NCBI GenBank assembly: GCA_050730655.1
Contig: JBOHNL010000012.1
Coordinates: 124,001 to 188,000, forward strand
Origin: JAFEBO01 sp050730655
GTDB lineage: Bacteria; Planctomycetota; Phycisphaerae; Phycisphaerales; UBA1924
Direction: 5' to 3'
DNA: 64,000 bases
Shown: piece after piece, positions 59,621-64,000 of the stretch
How the letters are laid out: every line of letters starts with the position of its first letter
Position numbering within the stretch: position 1 is the stretch's first letter
Notes under the pieces: model-generated
What the model saw: only the letters and a program-made list of their open reading frames with translations
What the model was told of the DNA's origin: nothing
Databases searched by the model: none
Made by a program: the position numbers and the translations under genes

Positions 59621-60343
59621 TTATCGCTTCAAATCCCAGCTCTTCAGCTTCGCGCCTGCCGTTCCGAAATTCCCGAGGTGGTACACCGATGCGCCGATCG
59701 GCGAGAACGTGAACGGCTCAAATTTCTCTTCGAGCATTTTCTTCAAGAAGTCCTCGGACGCCAGGCCGATCGTCACGTGCGGGTTGAACTTCTTGCCGGT
59801 TTCGTTCGGCACGAAATGTTTCACGTATTCGATCGTCGGCTGGTTGATCTCGGGGTCTTCTGTTGTGGTGACGAATGCCGCGGCAGTCCCATCCTCGACG
59901 GTGAACGGACTCACCGCATCGATCAGTTTCTTCTGATAGCGAATGAGATCGTCGGTGGGCTCAATCACGATCCCGGCGAGGCCGAGACCCTTCCACGGGA
60001 TGTAGTAATACATGTGCGCCTTCAACGTCCAGCCCGTCGGCTTCTCCTCGGCCAGGACTTTGCCGACGGCTTCGTACACCTTGTCCAAGTCTGCCGTCTT
60101 TACGAATCGCTGCAGACAGGAGATGTGGGGCTGATGCGTCTTGCCCAGGACAAAGCCGTTGGGAAAATCGCCGAGCAAGTGCTCGTTCGCGGCGACGGCC
60201 TTCTTGACCATTGCCGCGTCGGGCTCAAGCAGAATGTCGATGGCCGTCACCGAACTCGGTTCATCCGACCTCTGAGCAAATCCGGGCAGCATCGCGACGA
60301 GGCCGAGCGTCAGTGCGGTCAAGACTCTGAGGTATCGATCCAT
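59621..60343 (-). CDS. Secreted 2H phosphoesterase-family protein
   Basis: This 240-residue protein has a signal peptide ('LRVLTALTLGLVAMLPGFA') and the two HxT/S motifs that define 2H phosphoesterases: 'HQPHISCLQRF' (His73, Ser75) and, about 120 residues later, 'FNPHVTIGLAS'. Such enzymes cut 2',3'-cyclic or 2'-5' phosphodiesters in RNA or nucleotides; here the enzyme would act in the periplasm. The ATG at 60343 follows GGAGG by about five bases. Confidence 0.75.
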   Translation of the reverse strand: MDRYLRVLTALTLGLVAMLPGFAQRSDEPSSVTAIDILLEPDAAMVKKAVAANEHLLGDFPNGFVLGKTHQPHISCLQRFVKTADLDKVYEAVGKVLAEEKPTGWTLKAHMYYYIPWKGLGLAGIVIEPTDDLIRYQKKLIDAVSPFTVEDGTAAAFVTTTEDPEINQPTIEYVKHFVPNETGKKFNPHVTIGLASEDFLKKMLEEKFEPFTFSPIGASVYHLGNFGTAGAKLKSWDLKR

Positions 60344-60689
60344 GGGAGCCTCCATCTGGCTGGAGCGATTGGACGCCACATTCATCGCTATTTGCTGAGT
60401 CTACAGGACGGGGGGAGCCACATCATGAATCTCGCGTTTCTCGCTTCTCCGCCACTTCTGGCGGGGCGCGTTTATCGCGATATTTCTAGCCAGAAAGCCG
60501 CCGAATTCGGTCGTAACGGGTGGCGAGCAGCACGTTTGAAATCACGCGATTCGCGAGGTCGGGAGACACCCTCCGCATTTCTCCCGTTTCGACGGTCGGT
60601 AACCAAATGCTGGATTGCTCGCTCCGTCTATTCCTAATCAGCCGCGTACTATGCCGGCGCGCAGAAAACGATCGTGAGGGAGCCAGTTC
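60344..60689. other. Intergenic region without gene
   Basis: 346 bp between the 2H phosphoesterase gene and the first dockerin-type paralogue. I see no gene, repeat or clear promoter here, except that GAGGGAGCC lies a few bases before the ATG at 60690. Confidence 0.4.
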
Positions 60690-61556
60690 ATGAAGAGCTG
60701 TGGATTTGCCGCGGGGGTATCGGTTTGTGTCTGCGCCAATACATTCGCTGTGTGGGGCGTGAGATACGAAGTGAACGCCGGCGCCGGTTGGTCGCCGTCA
60801 GTCGCTATTGATGTTTCCGCTGGTCCCAAGACAATTGATTTCCGCATCAGCGTCTACCACGACGGGATGATCGTCTCGAGCAGTGTTTACGGAAGCGCGC
60901 CCGCCTGGGCGCCGCTCCGGCTCTGCAACTCGCAGAGAATTCAGAACTTCGGCGCCGCGGCATTGGGCGACAGCCTGCTGCAATTCAAGCCCGCGGTGGG
61001 CAGCGCGAATGCCCAAGCGCTAGCCCATGCTCAGTCGGGTTCGGATTGCATACTGGGCACTCCGAATTCGGTCCTTTCATTCGCGGCCGACTCGGGTTAC
61101 TTGCTGCTTCATCCGCGCCCGCAGATATTGGAAACGATTTTCTATACAGGCCAGATTCGCGTCGGGAATATCGGCGCCGCGGCGTCCTCCAGAACTATTA
61201 CATTCAACGCGAATTCGTTTGCGTATCCCAACGCGGACGACGGGACGGGCGGCATGTATGGCGCGAGCTTTGCAACATCGCCCGATTTGGGATACGGAGT
61301 TGCGCTCGAGGCGGCGACGCCGATTCCCGCGACCATCGTTGTTGGAGTTCCGCCGCCCTGCCCCGCCGATTTCAACGGCAACGGGGAAGTCGAAGATGGA
61401 GACTTTGCGATCTTCGCAGCGGCGTACGACGTCTTCGACTGCGCCGATCCGTCGATGCCCGCCGGTTGTCCGGCCGATCTGAACGGCGACAACGCGGTTG
61501 ACGACGCGGACTTCGCGCTTTTTGCGACCGCGTACGACGCGCTCCTCTGTCCGTAA
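60690..61556 (+). CDS. Secreted protein with dockerin-like C-terminus, paralogue 1
   Basis: This 288-residue protein has a signal peptide ('GVSVCVCANTFA') that ends at the AVWG motif ('AVWGVRYEVNAGAGW'). The N-terminal domain of about 195 residues is unknown. The C-terminus has two Ca-binding loops, 'CPADFNGNGEVEDGDFAIF' and 'CPADLNGDNAVDDADFALF', each followed by a helix and a Cys, which matches the dockerin-like modules of Phycisphaerales exported proteins. The two further copies follow in tandem. It is probably held at the cell surface by a cohesin-type partner, but none is visible. Confidence 0.8.
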   Translation: MKSCGFAAGVSVCVCANTFAVWGVRYEVNAGAGWSPSVAIDVSAGPKTIDFRISVYHDGMIVSSSVYGSAPAWAPLRLCNSQRIQNFGAAALGDSLLQFKPAVGSANAQALAHAQSGSDCILGTPNSVLSFAADSGYLLLHPRPQILETIFYTGQIRVGNIGAAASSRTITFNANSFAYPNADDGTGGMYGASFATSPDLGYGVALEAATPIPATIVVGVPPPCPADFNGNGEVEDGDFAIFAAAYDVFDCADPSMPAGCPADLNGDNAVDDADFALFATAYDALLCP

Positions 61557-61677
61557 GGCCGATGGCGTCGGTTTCCTGCGCACGGGCGTCTGCTTGCGCG
61601 CTGCGCACGTTTCGGCTAGTCTCCGTCTTCATCGCGCGCCGCGGCGACGAACAATGGAGAACCTGGTTTGAAAGGAC

Positions 61678-62142
61678 ATGCCCATGCCGAACTCCACCAA
61701 CAGCGTCCGCCTTCATCGCGTCCTCCGCGCTCCCGCTGAGCGTATCTATCGCGCGTTTCTAGATTCGGGCGCCAAGGCAAAGTGGCTGCCTCCGTACGGC
61801 TTTACCGGCACGGTGCACGAGTCGGATGCGCGCGTCGGTGGTGGATACCGCATGTCGTTCACCAACTTTGGTACGGGCGCGAGCCATTCGTTCCGCGGCA
61901 CGTACCTCGAGCTGACCCCACATTCCAAGATTCGGTACACCGACAAGTTCGACGACCCGAATCTTCCGGGCGAGATGCGCGTCACGGTCACGCTGCGGAA
62001 AGTTCTTTGCGGCACGGACATTGAAATCGTGCAGGAGGACATTCCCGCCGCGATTCCCGCCGAGATGTGCTATCTCGGTTGGCAGGAGTCGCTGCTGCAA
62101 CTCGCGAAACTTGTGGAGCCTGAAATCCCGGATGGGCAGTAA
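61678..62142 (+). CDS. SRPBCC-domain (AHSA1-like) protein
   Basis: This 154-residue protein has the START-like fold of AHSA1/PYR-type proteins: 'VRLHRVLRAPAERIYRAFLD', 'AKWLPPYGFTGTVHESDARV', 'GGYRMSFTNFG', 'GTYLELTPHSKIRYTDKFD' and the C-terminal helix 'LGWQESLLQLAKLVE'. Such proteins bind hydrophobic ligands or act as Hsp90 co-activators. It lies within the tandem array of dockerin-type genes. The ATG at 61678 or the one two codons later is the start. Confidence 0.85.
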   Translation: MPMPNSTNSVRLHRVLRAPAERIYRAFLDSGAKAKWLPPYGFTGTVHESDARVGGGYRMSFTNFGTGASHSFRGTYLELTPHSKIRYTDKFDDPNLPGEMRVTVTLRKVLCGTDIEIVQEDIPAAIPAEMCYLGWQESLLQLAKLVEPEIPDGQ

Positions 62143-62326
62143 GGTGAAATGTTCGCACATTGATCGCGCTGCCGCAACCGCGAACAGCAGGATCGCGTAA
62201 CGCTTTCTGCCGGGCGGGGAAAACCGGACACAATTTGAGTCATGTTTGGAACGGCGTCAAGTTCGGCGTGCGCGGTTTTGTGCGCGTTTCAATCGCTTTG
62301 CGTGGGGTCACTCAGGAGACAGTGCG

Positions 62327-63187
62327 ATGAAGTTTATTGGACATCTGGCGGCGGCAACTCTTGCAATGTGCGCGGGCGGCAGCGCTTTCGCTGTTTGGGG
62401 GGTGAAGTACGAAGTGAACTCGGGGAGCGGCTGGACGACGGCGACGACGATCGATGTGTCGGGCGGGCCGAAGAGCGTTGATTTCCGGATCAGTGTCTAT
62501 CACGACGGAGCCATGGCGGTTTCGGGAGGCGGAATCGCGTGGGCGCCGTTTCGATTCTGTAATTCGCAGCGGATCAACAACTTTGGCAACGCGGTATTCG
62601 GTGACACGCTGGTGACTTTCAAGTGTTCGCTGGGTACGGTGAATTCGATGGCGCTTGCTCACAATGAGGTCGGATCGGACATGATCCTGGGAACGCCGAA
62701 CGTCATACAGGGATTTGCCTCGAACATCAATTACGCATTTGTCGTGCCGCGCCCGCAGCAGCTATCGACGGAGTATTACAACGGGAAGCTTCTGGTCGGG
62801 AACTCGGGATCAGGGTCATCGTCGCGAACGATCACGCTGACAGCGAACTCGTTCAGCTTTCCGGGCGCGGCCAACGGGAGCGGCGGTGCGTATGGCGCGA
62901 GCTTCTTTGTATCGAACACGACGAGCGCGTTCGGCGTGGCGCTTGAAGCGGCCACCACAGTGCCGGCGGTGATCACCGTCAAGCTTCTGTGCCTGGCGGA
63001 TCTGAACGACGACGGGATTGTGGGCGACGCGGATTTTGCGTTGTTCTGTGCCTCGCACGACCTGCTGGACTGCTCCGATCCGTCAATGCCCGCGGGTTGT
63101 CCGGCGGATCTGAACGGCGACGGGGTGGTTGACGATGTCGATTTTGTGGCATTTGTTTCCGCGTACGACCAGCTGATTTGTCCGTAA
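62327..63187 (+). CDS. Secreted protein with dockerin-like C-terminus, paralogue 2
   Basis: The protein has 286 residues with a signal peptide ('HLAAATLAMCAGGSAFA') and then 'VWGVKYEVNSGSGWTTATTI'. Layout is the same as in paralogue 1: 'RISVYHDGAMAVSGGG', 'GTPNVIQGFASNINYAFVVP', 'SSRTITLTANSFSFPGAANG', then the loops 'LADLNDDGIVGDADFALF' and 'CPADLNGDGVVDDVDFVAF'. The 5' region also resembles that of paralogue 3. The ATG at 62327 follows AGGAGAC. Confidence 0.82.
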   Translation: MKFIGHLAAATLAMCAGGSAFAVWGVKYEVNSGSGWTTATTIDVSGGPKSVDFRISVYHDGAMAVSGGGIAWAPFRFCNSQRINNFGNAVFGDTLVTFKCSLGTVNSMALAHNEVGSDMILGTPNVIQGFASNINYAFVVPRPQQLSTEYYNGKLLVGNSGSGSSSRTITLTANSFSFPGAANGSGGAYGASFFVSNTTSAFGVALEAATTVPAVITVKLLCLADLNDDGIVGDADFALFCASHDLLDCSDPSMPAGCPADLNGDGVVDDVDFVAFVSAYDQLICP

Positions 63188-63505
63188 TTCTCGAGTGGTC
63201 CGGTGCATCAGCCACACTGTCGCGCGCGGCGAAATCGCTGACATGGTTGCTTACTATCCGAAGCGATCCTGCTGCGTGATTTGGCAAATTGACGAGATGG
63301 TCCGGGGCGTCGGGGCGAGCCGTAGTTGGGGGCACTTTGGAGTGTTGTTGCCGCGGCCGGTGTCGGCAGGATCGCGAACTGGTTTTCTACCGGGAGAGAA
63401 TCGGGCACAATCCGGATCACGTACGGAATGGCGTCTGGTTTTGGCGTGCGCGGTTTCACATTCGCTCCAAACTGTCCGGCGTGGAGCATTTCAGGAGTCA
63501 GTGCG
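63188..63505. repeat. Upstream region duplicated between paralogues 2 and 3
   Basis: No gene is seen in these 318 bp. The last part (about 63345-63505) is similar to about 62165-62326 upstream of paralogue 2: shared blocks include GGCAGGATCGCG-, CGGGCACAAT-/CGGACACAAT-, GGAATGGCGTC-/GGAACGGCGTC- and AGGAGNCAGTGCGATGA. The duplication therefore includes the promoter and leader. Confidence 0.7.
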
Positions 63506-64000
63506 ATGAGAACAATTGGATATCTGGCGGCGGCTCTTTCGTTGTGCGCGGGAAGCAGCGCTCTTGCTGTGTGGGGTTTAAAATATGAGGTGAATGCCGG
63601 CGGCGGCTGGACCGATGCGGCGACGATCGATGTGTCGTCTGGCGCGGTGACCGTGGATTTCCGCATCACGGTTTACCACGATGGGTCGACTCTGGTCAAC
63701 GGTGCGTGGGGTTCGCTCACTGCTTTGGCGCCGCTGCGGCTGTGCAATTCACAGATCATCACCAATTTCGGCGACGCGAGCTTTGGCGACAGCTTGTTGT
63801 CGTACAAGGTCAGCGTGGACTCGGTCAACCCCAAGGCGCTCGTCCACTCCCAGTCGGGTGCCGACATGGTGCTGGGGACGGCGAATTCGGTCTATTCCTT
63901 TGCATCGAACACGGCGATCGTGATTCCCCATCCGCAGCAACTCGAAGTGCAGTTCTATGCCGGGAAAATGTTGATCGGCAACGGCGGGTTGGGCGCGACA
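63506..64000 (+). CDS. Secreted protein with dockerin-like C-terminus, paralogue 3, cut by the window end
   Basis: From the ATG at 63506, the frame is open to the last base. It starts with a signal peptide ('GYLAAALSLCAGSSALA'), 'VWGLKYEVNAGGGWTDAATI' and 'VDFRITVYHDGSTLVNG', and continues with 'PLRLCNSQIITNFGDASFGD', all parallel to the other two copies. The dockerin-like part would lie beyond the window. The site AGGAGTCAGTGCG just before the ATG matches that of paralogue 2. Confidence 0.82.
   Translation, partial: MRTIGYLAAALSLCAGSSALAVWGLKYEVNAGGGWTDAATIDVSSGAVTVDFRITVYHDGSTLVNGAWGSLTALAPLRLCNSQIITNFGDASFGDSLLSYKVSVDSVNPKALVHSQSGADMVLGTANSVYSFASNTAIVIPHPQQLEVQFYAGKMLIGNGGLGAT

Noticed and set aside
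1..64000. tRNA, rRNA, tmRNA or SRP RNA genes
   Set aside because: I looked for the conserved T-loop, tag and 4.5S-type motifs and found none; reading by eye could miss a divergent one.

Overview
The window looks like a chromosomal segment of a GC-rich planctomycete, most likely class Phycisphaerae. The reasons are short PEP-CTERM-like tails built on PAPG/PTPG followed by an arginine cluster, secreted proteins ending in a duplicated dockerin-like Ca-binding module, two pseudopilins of the kind common in Planctomycetota, a fused AroD-AroE, and an S10/spc/alpha ribosomal cluster without L30 or S4 at their usual places. This placement is inference from gene content; no rRNA or tRNA gene is visible. 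Layout: 1-20.2 kb is ordinary housekeeping on both strands: BaiN-like flavoprotein (cut by the window edge), aroDE, an ACP with two FabZ-like dehydratases, recO, an HDOD regulator, an M16 peptidase, a ThiD2-ThiE fusion, a degenerate 6-phosphogluconolactonase homologue, an RluA synthase, hemW, an FHA protein, purA, uppS-cdsA, a zinc-ribbon coiled coil, ruvB and a large secreted protein. 20.5-36.8 kb is the ribosomal protein supercluster: rpsJ, rplC, rplD, rplW, rplB, rpsS, rplV, rpsC, rplP, rpmC, rpsQ, rplN, rplX, rplE, rpsN, rpsH, rplF, rplR, rpsE, rplO, secY, infA, rpmJ, rpsM, rpsK, rpoA, rplQ. It is split by intrinsic terminators after rpsJ, rplO, rpoA and rplQ and by a 424 bp structured gap between rplC and rplD, and two near-identical promoters precede rpmJ and rplQ. 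Several of its proteins carry unusual extensions, the most striking being an HTH-like domain fused to the N-terminus of L22. 37.1-46.0 kb holds pheS, a HEXXH secreted protein, adk, two pseudopilins, a degenerate transglutaminase-like protein, a SnoaL-like protein and fumC. 46.0-55.6 kb is accessory and mobile: a three-gene cassette of two tandem SIR2-like NADase-type proteins plus an HNH nuclease, which I regard as a candidate undescribed defence system; an IS110 remnant that cuts a secreted-protein gene; a large lipoprotein; a RAYT-type Y1 transposase flanked by REP-like palindromes; and small unknown genes. 55.8-64 kb is dominated by exported proteins: an amidohydrolase, a PEP-CTERM protein, a secreted 2H phosphoesterase and three tandem paralogues with dockerin-like C-termini (the third runs off the end), with a RibD-like reductase, an SRPBCC protein and a chimeric pseudogene between them.
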